Assembly: GCA_951217055.1 (NCBI GenBank)
Contig: OX578276.1
Span: 67,352,144 to 67,416,143, forward strand
Length of the DNA: 64,000 bases
Origin: Gerris lacustris
Lineage: Eukaryota > Arthropoda > Insecta > Hemiptera > Gerridae
Direction of reading: 5' to 3'
Of this stretch, positions 47,501-58,309 are shown piece after piece (position 1 is the first letter of the stretch; each line of letters opens with the position of its first letter). The translations under genes and the position numbers were made by a program. The notes beneath the pieces were generated by a model, which saw only the letters and a list, made by a program, of their open reading frames with translations, was not told the origin of the DNA and did not search any database.

Positions 47501-48856
47501 TGTTTAGTGAGGAATTTTCAAAAACTATACAGTTCTCAAAAATGCTGAAATGCATCTATGAGCCAAATTTCGCTGAAATTGATCAATTTTTACTCCAGTT
47601 ATCGTTAGACAAACATTTCAAAGCACAAGTCTCTGAAATGAAGAACTCACTACGCTCGTTCAATTATTTCCTCCATTTGCTGGTTTTTTTTACTAATTTG
47701 CCTGGACTACATAACAACTGTATTTAGGGTATTTTTATAAAACTATTAATAACGACATTGTGTGGACACTATGGTTTAAGGGGATATCGGGACACTGTTG
47801 AAAGGGAGGGGAGGGGGTAAATTTGGGCATCCGTTTTTTTAGCTTTTTTATAACAAAAATTATTTAAGAAGGGCAAATAAAATTTTTTATAAAGAATACT
47901 TTTTTCTTATAAAATCAATATTAACCCTACTTACCTCTTGTACCCATTTTCAAAAATTGCTGTTTTTGGGCACAGGGTACATTATACAATTTTTTTAATA
48001 TACTAAATCTTCATTTGAAAAGATGCAGGAGCTTTTTTAAAGAATGACTTTTATCGAAAATTTTTTTTTTTTTTTGCATTTACACCTATAGGCAACTCCA
48101 TCCGTGGACATACTGTATATTTGTTTTTCTTCCGAGCTTAAAAAGGTATCGAAAGCATTGTGATCGTTCCGAAGACCGAAATATTAATGTTTTCAAAATC
48201 AATAATATCAGCCTTGTTGGTCTATCAAAACTTTTTGTGAACGTTGCTTGTTAACGTTGGTGAACGTTGGTGGCAACATATTATCTTAAAAACTGCTCGT
48301 CCGACTTAAATGAAATTTGGATAGTAGGTCATAATAATTACCCATATCATTATATATTAATTTAGTTAAAAAAAATTCTTAATGGTATAAAAAAAAATAA
48401 TTAAAGATTAATAATAATAAATCACAAAACTCTGATTCTCATCGAAAAGGCTTAAGTCTATTCCTGTGTTCTAAGAAAGTTTGTTACCCTTTTAACTCGT
48501 AATCTTTCATGACACCGCCACCACGTTCTATTATTATTATGATTTTGTTTATCTCCCTACTACTTCTTTTATAGTTTTTTTACCATTATACGCAAACAAA
48601 ACTTATTATCCAAAAATAGCTGATAACACACGAGATACCCAATTGTTTGTCGTCTATTGACTACTAGTATAAATTTGCTATTCAATAAATCCTATAAAAA
48701 TGTATACATTAGTATGTGTAAGTGCAAGTAGGTACATGTTAAGATATATCTATATGCAAATAATAATATGCAAGTAATATCTTTTACTTGTCACATCTTA
48801 TCATTTTTCTATTATTTATTATTACTATTACTTAATGAGTTGATCACATTTATCAG
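47501..48856. other. Spacer, nothing firmly recognised
   Basis: A 90-codon plus-strand frame begins inside the tandem repeat at 47455 and looks repeat-derived. GAACGTTG words repeat at about 48239-48275. Otherwise AT-rich. Confidence 0.4.
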
Positions 48857-51800
48857 CAATCAGCGTCTTTGGCGTCGAAAAATTAAAAATTGTAAGTTAA
48901 AGTAAAGAAATAATTAAATTGGACTCTAGGTGGTTAGAGGTGAATAAAATCTTCATGGTTAATTTATTAATTGGAAACGCGAAATGGCAAAAGAATATTC
49001 TTGCCTCTCTTGTTCTCGAGCAAATTGGCCGAGAATAACGGCAAAACGTTTCTCTGAGAGTTTTGAGCCGCCTTTATCGTTTTATTAACTTTATTTAACC
49101 AGTTTATAAAAACTTCACCATCTGTTGAAGATTTTCTGAGCGATCTCTAAAATAAATATAAAGACAGAGATTCAATGAAGAAATCATTAAAAGTGTAATA
49201 CACAGAAACAAAACTCGTAGAATTTAATTATTAAATTCTGCTGAAAGATGGCTAAAATTATTAAAATAATGCATTGTCATCGTGTTCTGAGCTATTCTAA
49301 AAGTTTCAAATGTCTAGCTACTCGGGCAGTTAGTTAAAAATCGATTGCAAGATTTGTACTGGACACACAAACAAACAAACAAGCAAGCAAGCTAATAATA
49401 AAAACGTAGTAAAAATCAATAAAATACGTGATAGGATGCGAGAAAGCTATGTGCCACACCAATTGAGTCTATTTTACTTGAATTTAAGTATCAATTTAGC
49501 AAAAATGAAAGAGCGCAGACGGTCCAAATTAATTTGGGGCTATCTGTGGGTTACTTTCGACAAACTGTAGAAGTTAGAATCTTCGATTTGGGAATCGCAT
49601 TCCGGAATCTCTAGTGTGAATGAGGAACTCATCGTCGGTTCTAGTAAAACTATTCAGGGAAACTCTTTGATAAGATCGGGTTCCTCTCTTTTTTTTTCAT
49701 TTAACAACAACAACAAGAAACTGAGTCTTACTGTTTTTAACACCATCATTCTTAGAACTTTATTGTTTTCTTTAATAATGTTGCTCTTTTCTGCAAATGC
49801 ACAGAAATATCATTTAATCTAAAAATATATTAATACCTATATTATATAGTATAATACAAATTATACACTATAATATGAATATTCGAAATATTTTGGGGTT
49901 CTGTTATACATACCTAGTTAAAAAAATATTGCCTACTATAAATAGCATACACTTGTAGCACAAAAATCTACAAAATAACAAAATAGATAATCTAAATGAT
50001 GTATTTGTTTATCTGGATACATTTTTAGTCATTCGGTACAGAATAGCTGATCTTTGTCCCTGGTTAGCCGAAATAATTTTAAAAATTTAAGTCAGATATA
50101 GTCTAAATAATTAATCTAAACATCTCATTATACGAGTACTCTTTATTTTTAGTGTCTGCCAAGCGGCCAAGCGTATCTGTAGTAATATATTTACAATAAT
50201 TCTTTTAGGTCTTTAGATTTTATATTGTTAAAAAAAAATTGGTCCTGTTTCGTAACAAAACCTGTATTACATATTATCCAAGTATTTCATATCGTAAAAA
50301 AATCGCTTACCGTGTCGCTACAAAAATTTAAACTCGGCTTACAATTTTTAGCCAATGTTGCCATTACATTTTATTTAGAATGCGTTTCCCATTTTCATTT
50401 TCATTAAATTTATTTTCATCAATATCTCGTAAACTAGATTTTTCCCGTGTAAAAAACGGAAAGGTGCACCCCAAATTTTGAGCTAAAATAATTATTTTGG
50501 GGGTATGATTTTTAAGAAAATGTATGCCAAATTTCATTGAAATCGGACCAGTATTTTAGGCGCGTCTGCACAGACTAAAGATTACAGACAAACACTTTTT
50601 TGATTTAGGGAACCTTAAAATGAGAAAATCCATCAAATTTAGCGTTAGAAAAAAACTAGACAACAAAAAAATCCGTAAATACTCTTATAGTCCAGGAGAT
50701 AGCGTGCAAAAAAGTGTCTGACTAACATCAAGCTAGAATTTTGTATAAAGTCAATCTTTTAGCGCCTTTTAAGAATATGTGGTCGGCTAAGTTCGTCTGC
50801 GGGACATAGCTTGGCAGTAGGCGTTTGAAAAAAACAAACCGGTGGAGAGCGGCCATGTCTCACCAATTATGGTGGACAATGTGATTTTCATGTTCCTGAG
50901 TACAGAATTAGTTAGTAGACCAAAAATCAAGTCGATGTTATTTTCACACTTAATAAGTTAGTTATTCAAATATTACTAAAAATCAACGTGGTCACCTGTC
51001 AAGAGACAAACTAACATCAACTTGATTTTCGGTCTACTAACTAATTCTGTACTCAGGATCATGAAAATCACATTGTCCACCATAATTGGTGAGACATGTG
51101 CGCTCTCCGCCGGTTTGTTTTTTTCAAACGCCTACTGCCAAGCTATGTCCCGCAGACTAACTTAGCCGACCACATATTCTTAAAAGGCGCTTAAAGATTG
51201 ACTTGTATACAAAATTCTAGCTTGATGTTAGTCAGACACTTTTTTGCACGCTATCTCCTGGACTATTACCGCTGAGTCAATATCTACTTAAGAGATAAAG
51301 TGGGTACTTTATCTCCTAAAAAGTTAAATCATATTAATCTGCTTGACTTCGAAAATTTGTTAAGATCTAACAAGAATCCATAATTTTCTACTTTCACCCC
51401 ATTTTATTTGCTCAGGCCTAACAGTATTATTCCTACAGTAATAAAGCATAGGACACAATTTTTTTGCAGCTAAATTTAAAATATGTAGTGAAGTAAAAGC
51501 TTGAGCTTTCTATGGTTAAATAGAAAATGTACCTTTTCCTGTCTGTCTGTGACTCTTTAGTCAGTGACGGTCCGATGTCTGACGATAACTTGAGTAAAGA
51601 TCAATCGATATTAACGAAATTTGGCTCACGTTTTTTTCTCTGTCCTATACAACTAGTACTAACTTTTTCTCATATCCATAATTTCTTGGTCCAGTGTTTT
51701 CGATTTGTTAGTTGTTTCGTTTTACGGTTACAAAAAAAGTTGTAATAAAATAGTTTGGCTGTAGTCTGATCAGACTTGTGCAGCCAAGCCAAAACCTCGT

Positions 51801-51919
51801 AGATTTGGCAGACGATACCGATTTCGATGAAATTTTACATATATTTTCAGAAACAAAATAGCCCAAAGCAAAATGGAGCAATTAGTATATGATTAAATTT
51901 AAGGGTGCTATTCCCCAAA

Positions 51920-51954
<35 letters not shown>

Positions 51955-52234
51955 GAAAACAGTTCCGACTATTTTGATGTAACAAAATCTTTAATGTTAT
52001 ATGTAATCCATTTTAATAGGTGCAAGTCACGTTCTCGATTTTGGTAATACTAAATATAAATCTGTGTTAGCACCAAACACCATTCTTGCACCGGGTGAAG
52101 GAGAAAGCCTTGCTCCGACTTGTCTAGTGGATAGAGATCGTAAAGACAGAATTCTGTTATATCAAGATTTATTGTCTCTCTTCAAAGAAGACTTAAAGGA
52201 ACGAAAGGAAATTTTAAATTACAACATTAAATAA
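48857..52234 (+). CDS. Host gene, terminal exon plus possible small upstream exon
   Basis: The terminal exon (52020-52234) follows CCATTTTAATAG and stays open for 70 residues to TAA, beginning ASHVLDFGNTKYKSVLAPNT and ending LKERKEILNYNIK; the composition is clearly protein-like, and AATAAA overlaps 52238-52243. A candidate 35-nt exon at 48857-48891 has a TTTATCAG acceptor and a strong GTAAGTT donor; joined, it reads NQRLWRRKIKN-C-ASHV in frame, with the Cys codon split T|GT. The intron would be 3.1 kb and contains repeats, including a MITE. Residues 40-66 of the terminal exon look helical and charged. No signal peptide or membrane segment is visible. I do not recognise the family. The terminal exon is the firm part; the 35-nt exon is plausible only. 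Confidence 0.6.
49235..49412 (+). repeat. Dispersed repeat R1, copy B
   Basis: Matches 5841-6009 in reverse complement. It ends in ACAAACAAACAAACAAGC-type simple sequence, as a retroelement tail would. It lies in the intron of the plus-strand gene. Confidence 0.7.
49488..49554 (+). repeat. Dispersed repeat R2, copy B
   Basis: Matches 16858-16922 (GTATCAATTTAGCAAAA, then GCGCAGACGGTCCAAATT). Only the first part of R2 is kept here. Confidence 0.55.
50440..50650 (+). repeat. Dispersed repeat R3, copy A
   Basis: Shares block order with 54690-54990: CCCCAAATTTTGAG, GGGTATGATTTTT, TTTCATTGAAATCGGACCAG, GCGTCTGCACA, CAGACAAACACTTTTTTG, then CATCAAA. This looks like the 3' region of a LINE or SINE family. 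Confidence 0.6.
50688..51265. mobile_element. Palindromic MITE, ~255-bp inverted repeats
   Basis: TAGTCCAGGAGATAGCGTGC at the left end pairs with its complement at the right end, and the arms (50688-50945, 51008-51265) pair over their length with a ~60-bp centre. TTA flanks both sides (50685-50687, 51266-51268), which fits a 3-bp target duplication of PIF/Harbinger type, though a TA duplication is equally readable. It encodes no transposase and lies within the intron of the plus-strand gene. Confidence 0.8.
51520..51640 (+). repeat. Dispersed repeat R4, copy A
   Basis: CTGTCTGTCTGTGAC, CAGTGACGG, then GACGATAACTTGAGTAAA and CGAAATTTGGCTCAC. The GACGATAACTTGAGTAAA block recurs at 58432. This sequence type is widespread in arthropod repeats. 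Confidence 0.6.
51923..51951 (+). repeat. Poly(A) tract
   Basis: A run of 29 A, about 70 bp upstream of the terminal exon's acceptor; possibly a retroelement tail. Confidence 0.95.
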
Positions 52235-52243
52235 CCTAATAAA

Positions 52244-53440
52244 AAAATTCCCAAATGTATAAAAAGTAAGACTAAGCATCGCGCTGACTCTCCTAGTGTC
52301 GGTTGCATTAGGAGAAACAAGTTTTTTTAAACTTCAAATTATTTAATTACCTCAGATCGACCATGAATCAAGAAAAGTTAGTATAGAGTTAAGAGTGACC
52401 AGGTTTCCCAACCCTATGGGCATGCCCCAATCCCCAATATAGATAGGGTCACAAAAATCTTTAAATTATTCGAACAAATATAAATATAAATACGTGCAAT
52501 GTAAATTACGAACAAAGTATTTAATGTCGGTATTTTAACCTTATTGAGAAAAGATAAATTGCATCGTGGAGTAATATCACTTCCTAGAAGCTTTAATCAC
52601 AATTCTTTTAACTTCCGACAAAGGATAATTATATTAGCTCACCAACATGATTTCAGGAATTATTCCTATCTTACGTTTAATTGACTACAGAAACCATGTC
52701 CTATTGTCCTAATAGTTTATTAAGTTTAATTAGTTAGGAATAAATTTTTTACCCCAATGTGTAATTTGCAGCAATATGTTGGCAAAGAGATCATTAAAAA
52801 TTAATAAATTATCAAGGCACTTAAAAACTAATCCCCCAAAGTTGAAAGGAAAATCTCTCAAATTTTTTATGTGACAGCGAAGCGAATTCAAAAATATTAT
52901 TTAAAATGTTACTTTATAGCTGCATTAGATAACATGGCTAAAACAAGAAAAGCTTATAGCATAGAAGAAACCTAGATCAAACCTTGTATGAAGGATATTA
53001 ATTCGTGCTGAGCTATTTGAAAAGAATATAGCGTATAAATATACGATATACTTTTAACAAAAACATAACAAACATATAAATCGCCGCGTAGGCGTGATTT
53101 TGTATATCCTCCATCGGAGGATATACAAAAGCAACTCCCCATTTTATCCACTCTAGCTAGATGAATTAACAAGTATTTCAAATGAGTTTATTTAATTAGA
53201 AAATGTCAGGTTCATTGATTTCGAGACAACAACAGATTAAGGAAGAATATTTTTGGGTTCTATAACTTAATTGGAACTTTGAAATAAAGAATATAGAAGG
53301 GTCAATGCAAAATCGGTTGAGCCGTCGTCGAATAAAGCTAAAAAAAAAAATAAAATAAAAATAAAACAATATTTTATTTGTATATTCGTATATAAATTAG
53401 TTTCTATTGTACTTACTATTGTAAGTGTCTTTGCTTGTGA
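52244..53440. other. AT-rich 3' flank, nothing recognised
   Basis: Downstream of the plus-strand gene. A 13-bp inverted pair GTATATCCTCC/GGAGGATATAC lies at 53103-53128. No further exon is seen. Confidence 0.45.
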
Positions 53441-53882
53441 CCAGTGCCGGATCTTTGGGGGACTGGGGGAGGGGGGAGGGGGGGGGGGGGGTCAAGCGCC
53501 CTGGCCGGCGTGCCCGGGGGGCGGCAAAACTAGGGGAAAAAATAAAGTGATAAATAAAGGAAAAATAATAAAAACTTAGGTGAAGGTGAAATATAATTCT
53601 TAATAATATGTATATTATAATTTCAGTTATCTTGTCTAATCTGATGTAGGCCACCCTTAACTTCGTTTTCTCTATCAATTTTCTTTTCTTTTTTTAAGTG
53701 AATGTGAAAGAAGCTTCAGCAAATTGAAGTTTATTAAAAACTATTTAAGAAGTTCGATGAGTTAAGAAAGACTCTCAAACCTTTCAATATTATCTATTGA
53801 GAGTGATGTAGTTAGTTCTATTGATTACGATGATGCAATAAACTCATTTGCTGAAAGAAAAGCAAGAAAGGTAGCGCTTTAA
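53441..53882 (+). mobile_element. Degenerate hAT element
   Basis: It starts with a CAGTGCCGGATC-type terminus and a G-rich, CCCTGGCCGGCG-containing subterminal region, followed by a remnant of the transposase C-terminus. The middle of the gene is missing. No right-end inverted repeat was found. Confidence 0.5.
53697..53882 (+). pseudogene. hAT transposase dimerisation-domain relic
   Basis: The frame reads SECERSFSKLKFIKNYLRSS, matching the S.CERSFS.LK.IK..LRS motif of the hAT C-terminal dimerisation (hATC) domain. It continues after one in-frame TAA (53763-53765) into ERLSNLSILSIESDV and AINSFAERKARKVAL, which matches the RL..L..L.IE and FA..KARK parts of the same domain. Only about 60 residues of a protein that is normally 500 or more remain, so it is inactive. 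The upstream zinc-finger and catalytic regions are absent. Confidence 0.75.
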
Positions 53883-54593
53883 ACGCCCTATAATAAAAAG
53901 TGACTGTATACCTATATTTCAAATCAAGTTTATATAGACTTCAAATACAGTTTTTTCTCCTTAATTTTTATTCTCTAACCATCTCTAAGAGGACATAAAG
54001 GATAAATATGACAAGACTAGACAAGTAACAAAATATAGAGCTAGGGGGAGAAAAGGAGCCAACTCAAAATTTGTGTAGACTGGGTGTTTATTATATCTAT
54101 TAAGAAATAAAGAAATGAAAGAATGAGCTGGCAGTCAGTATGTCTGAACTCGAGGTCTAGTCGGTGTTAAGTCTTATCTACCTCCCTCCTTCCATGTTAT
54201 CGTGTGTGTGCTTTCTTCCCTTTCCCTACTATGTACTAGTAAGTGACGTCAAAACCACTCCCCTTTATTCAACAAATAAAAATAATCTTAAAACTTAAAA
54301 CCTTTAGCGCGTACAATTATTTTATTATGAATCGCTTAAAATTTGGTGACATTTTTTATGTACAATTAGACCAGCAGAAGGGATGCCCTTTAGTTATTTC
54401 TTTACGAAGAGTAAATAATGGTTTCCAAGCATGACATCAAAAGTTTAGAAATCTGTCCGAGATAACTCGGAGAACTTTCTCATATAAGAGTTCATAATTA
54501 CTTAGTCCAGTGTTTTCTTTTGATTAGTGTTCGTCTGTAAATTTAATTATTATTAAACATTTTATCAAAGTTATCATGCAAATAACTTCTCCT
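53883..54593. other. Spacer, nothing recognised
   Basis: AT-rich with no supported exon; a 63-codon plus-strand frame at 54243 lacks any recognisable feature. Confidence 0.45.
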
Positions 54594-54650
54594 CGGTGGG
54601 GAATCGAACCCGGCCTCTCTCAGTCCACTTTTAAAGCTATTTTCTCAGGA
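54594..54650 (-). repeat. tRNA-like box B sequence
   Basis: On the minus strand GCCGGGTTCGATTCCCC is a near-consensus box B (GGTTCGANTCC), with a weak box A (TAGCTTTAAAAGTGGAC) about 30 nt before. It is probably the head of a SINE or a decayed tRNA gene. Confidence 0.4.
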
Positions 54651-54689
54651 AATAGATTATTCCCGGGAAAACAGCTTATATCGTTAGTT

Positions 54690-54990
54690 TCGTATTTAAA
54701 TAGACTGCGTTTTTGAATTTTAATCAAAATCGTCGGAACAGTTTTCGAGAAATATTTTTTTCCTCGTTTTTGGGGGTAGCTCCCCTAAATTTGGAGTAAA
54801 AATTCAGAGTATGATTTTTTCTGCGCATGTATCCCAAATTTCGTAAAAATCGGCCCAGTAGTTTAGGCTCAAAGCGTCTGCACAACCAAACGACAGACAT
54901 TTTTTAAAAACAACTTTTTTGGACTGAGGGGGCTTCAAAACGTGTTAATCCATCAAAATCTCCAAATCGAATTTTTGCAATCATAATACT
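54690..54990 (+). repeat. Dispersed repeat R3, copy B
   Basis: Same block order as 50440-50650: CCTAAATTTGGAG, GAGTATGATTTTT, TCGTAAAAATCGGCCCAGTA, GCGTCTGCACA, CGACAGACA, CTTTTTTGGACTGAGG, CCATCAAA. Confidence 0.6.
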
Positions 54991-55630
54991 TTTTCTTTAG
55001 TATATATTTAGTAATATAATGTGTAGAGTATATGTAGTTTATATGAGAAAGTAAAGACAGCCAACCCCTTGAAATGTCCAATAGAGTATCTGTACAAAAT
55101 TTCAGCTTTCCAAGTTTAATAGGGAAGGCGCCCGTTATGATTAGAATTTTAAGATGGGTTGCCCAGCCCTAAGGATGGTAAATCTACACGGGCAATTTAT
55201 TTTGATAATAATATTTGGTTATCCCAAGTTAGTTATTTGGCAGATATTTTTCCTTAGTTAATGAATTAATAATTAAGTCAAGTGGAACAAATTGATTCTG
55301 TTATAAAAATAAAAAATTGATCATTGGATTTGAGGAGCAGAAAAAAAGCAGTTAGATATGTTTCCCTGCTTCAACTAAGCCATAAATCTTTAATGGTTTC
55401 AAAAAGTGATATGTCATATTAACTCAAAACTATTTATTTACTTATTCCGAATTTTAAAAAAATTAATGAATTAGATGTTACAGAAATTTTCTTAAACTCG
55501 AATGCTTTAACACCTAACAGCAGCTACAGATTATATTTGTTTAAATGAAATAATAACTTAGGGTCAAAGCTATACTAGGTTAGTTCATTGATGTTTTTGC
55601 AGTAGTATCATAAATATAAAAAAAGGAATT
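54991..55630. other. AT-rich spacer, nothing recognised
   Basis: No gene or repeat could be supported. Confidence 0.5.
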
Positions 55631-56044
55631 GTACACTACGCGTCTAGTGCGGAAAGTAGCATCTTGCATGCGAGTGTGGAGTTTACACCCGAGCGACAGC
55701 GATGGTAGTAAAACTACACGAGCAATGCAAAATGCAGTTTTCCCACGAGTTGCGTACCGTACTTTATCTACGATTGTTGGATTTTAATAATATATACAAA
55801 AAAAATCATTAAATATACACAAAACACTTTATACAAACCGTTACTTTAATCAAACAATAACAGCAAATTAGTTTTGTTAAATGTAAACAAACACCGCAAA
55901 TCGTGCGATAAGGAGAAGAATTCTTCACCTTGTCGCACGATTGTGAAACACGCATGCGCAATGAATATAACTACGAAAAATATCACTTTCTACACATCTA
56001 AACAGAGATAAAATGTTTATATTTCGTATCAATCGAAGATAAAA
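55631..56044 (-). mobile_element. Element P, copy 3 (internally deleted)
   Basis: It has the GTACACTACGCGTCTAGTGCGG end, the terminal hairpin, the TTTATCTACGATTG block and the far CAATCGAAGATAAAA end, but lacks the ORF-start segment and the palindrome half. CACGCATGCGCAATG near 55950 preserves the CGCATGCGC motif. Confidence 0.7.
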
Positions 56045-56169
56045 TACATTACTGTGCAATGTATACAACCATAATGTATACTTTTGAGCATACATAAGCT
56101 CATAATGAAATAACTGTCACAATAATTAAATAAGAAGCAATCAAGAAACAAGCAATTGCCTCCAAATAA

Positions 56170-56464
56170 GAATGGTCTCTTAGGAGGTATTTTTACATTT
56201 TTTTGGCTTTAACGGAGTTATGGTCGCCACGGAGGTATTTTTACATAATTTTGGCCTTAAAAGAGGTATGGACTCTACGAAGGTGTTTTTGTATAAAATT
56301 GGCCTTTTGAGAGATTTGTATATTATTGGCCGCTACGGAGGCATATTTCTTACACCTCCCTAGAGGCCAAATGAAAAAAAAAATTTCAGTTTTCGGGTTG
56401 TAGACATATTTACCTCCCTAGCGATCAGGCCGCTACGGAGGCATGTTCGCTAAAGAGGTGAATT
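56170..56464. repeat. Second locus of the CCTCC-TAGCGGCC motif
   Basis: On the minus strand the motif CCTCC(G/C)TAGCGGCCA and decayed forms recur about every 45-60 bp. CCTCCCTAGCGATC and GGCCGCTACGGAGG form an inverted pair at about 56413-56441. It abuts a (TA)n tract, as the 42540 locus does. The two loci are clearly related but not simple copies. Confidence 0.75.
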
Positions 56465-56468
56465 TGTC

Positions 56469-56562
<94 letters not shown>
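56465..56562. repeat. (TA)n microsatellite
   Basis: About 95 bp of TA repeats with one TGTA interruption. Confidence 0.95.
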
Positions 56563-56567
<5 letters not shown>

Positions 56568-57448
56568 TTTAAGTAAACGTTATAAATCAACTTCTATCCA
56601 ATAATGTATGTTAGTCGGGATACAACAGCAAAAGCTGATTTAAGACTGAAAGTTTAAAAATAACGTGTCATTTTTTATTAAAAATAAATGGTTATTATAT
56701 TACGACATTTCAATAATACAGCCTTTGAAAGTGAAGGAGTTTAATTCAAAGAGCTTAAAGTTATGTTCACGCGACCCATTCCAAGCAGCCAACTTCTAAT
56801 TGAATTTATTTTATTCTAGAAACTCAAAAAGCTAGAGTCAGAGCTTATCTGTATAAAGCTGAGGATTAGAAGCCCGGGGCCTCCTTTCCAGGTACAGCAA
56901 CCTTTATAACTAATTCAATTTGTTACTTACTCTGCTACTTAGGACCAAATTTTATCCTTGAATTTTTACTTAACGTTTAAAATTTAATCCAATACGTGTA
57001 TTTCTAATACATAAATTAGTATCCTCAACAAATATAGGACCATGTTCCAGACCCCCTCCCAAAAATAGTCACCATATCAATAGGAAAATATGTAATATAT
57101 GACCCACTCTTTTTTTCTTTTGCTCCGATTTCGATCGTTTTTTAAATAAGAAAAATGTTCCGTTGTACATTCTATAAGTTTAGTTTCTTTTTTTAAAAAA
57201 TATATAAAATATTCAGTCATGCGGGTAATGTATGGAAGATTGGGGGTTCTAAGGGTGGGAAAACACGCTGGGATTGCTGAAATACTCCAAAAGGAATGCA
57301 CTAACACATAAAACATTTAATGGTACATTAATAATTATTTTGATTTTATGCTTTTACAAGCTATTATTGTCTAATTTGTTTAATTGTTTCCCCTGTTGTT
57401 CTCCTGTTGTTCCCCTGTGTGTCCAATTCACCTCATTTTTGAGTTTAA
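56563..57448. other. AT-rich spacer, nothing recognised
   Basis: Two overlapping frames around 57077-57513 on opposite strands have no supporting motif. The remainder is AT-rich. Confidence 0.45.
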
Positions 57449-57500
57449 ATCAAATTAGCGCTCTTCCATCTAAGCTACGCAGGAGAATGATTTTTCACTA
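57449..57500 (-). repeat. Duplicate of the tRNA-like 5' half
   Basis: TAGCGCTCTTCCATCTAAGC and the following 24 bases repeat 57803-57845 exactly or nearly so. CAATTCACCTC (57424) has an inverted partner at about 57867, so the tRNA-like locus was duplicated with rearranged flanks. Confidence 0.6.
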
Positions 57501-57760
57501 CCGTAATCGATAACTAGTCCCGAATCCAAGCTTTCAATATTCATATACATTTAGACAGTCAATATTTATGACATTAGAACTAAACCAAGAATTAACGCTT
57601 ATAATTATAAAGTACTCAATTAGTACCTGTACCTTGTACAATCAATTCGAAATTCAATTTTTAAGTTTTTGGTAGTTTTCATACTACGGAAAGTTAAATT
57701 TTAATTTAAATCAAATTATAATTATTATTAACTACGGGAAACAGACAGTGAAAAATACAC

Positions 57761-57832
57761 TCCAGCGCCGGGATTTGAACCACGGGCCTCTATATTTCCA
57801 GTATAGCGCTCTTCCATCTAAGCTACGCAGGA
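57761..57832 (-). tRNA. tRNA-like sequence or tRNA pseudogene
   Basis: A 72-nt minus-strand sequence folds as a near-complete cloverleaf: acceptor TCCTGCG/CGCTGGA (6 of 7 pairs), D stem GCTT/GAGC after TA, anticodon stem CTATA/TATAG with loop CTGGAAA (anticodon GGA), and T loop TTCAAAT. The T stem pairs at only 3 of 5 positions, and a GGA (Ser) tRNA should have a long variable arm, which is missing. So it is more likely a tRNA-derived repeat or pseudogene than a working gene. Confidence 0.4.
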
Positions 57833-57988
57833 GAATGATTTTTCAATTAAATACTCATTTTTGAGGTGAATTGGGTGTGTGTACACATTTTTAAACATTT
57901 CTACTATTTTTTCACTCAATTTATTAATGTAAGTCATACTGTAAAATCGTATGTATATTTTTTCATTTTACGCCCCTTTTCATTTTTT

Positions 57989-58195
57989 AGTTTGGTATCC
58001 TCTTAGTAAAAGGAATAATCAAGTAGGGGGTACCAAACTAAAAGAGGCGCCCCTATACGTCTTCTTTTGTTTGGTACCCCCTAAGAAAATGGAATAATCT
58101 AGTAGGGGGTACCGGTACCAAACTAAAAGAGGCGCCCCTATACGCACTCTTTTAGTTTGGTACCCCCCTAAGAAAAAGGTATATTCTAGTAGGGT
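57989..58195. repeat. Tandem hairpin repeat with GGTACC arms
   Basis: Units of about 100 bp: TTTGGTACCCCCTAAG, then TAGTAGGGGGTACCAAACTA, then AAAGAGGCGCCCCTATACG. Within each unit the first two pair as a hairpin. Two full units and a partial third are seen, and one fragment recurs at 63873-63893. Confidence 0.8.
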
Positions 58196-58309
58196 TATTT
58201 AATTAAATTAATTTAGGACACGAATTAAAATGAAAAAGTGAGAAACACCTCTCTAATGTTATAGGCAAAGGGAGTATTATGTATCATGTCTTGGGGATTT
58301 TTTGGAACG

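Noticed and set aside
47455..47727. 90-codon plus-strand frame
   Set aside because: It begins within the ~120-bp tandem repeat (CCGCCATCTT word), so its start is repeat-derived.
48146..48254. Possible plus-strand exon reading YRKHCDRSEDRNINVF
   Set aside because: It is open for 36 codons after a weak acceptor, but the donor (GTGAACG) is poor and the adjacent GAACGTTG repeats suggest repeat sequence.
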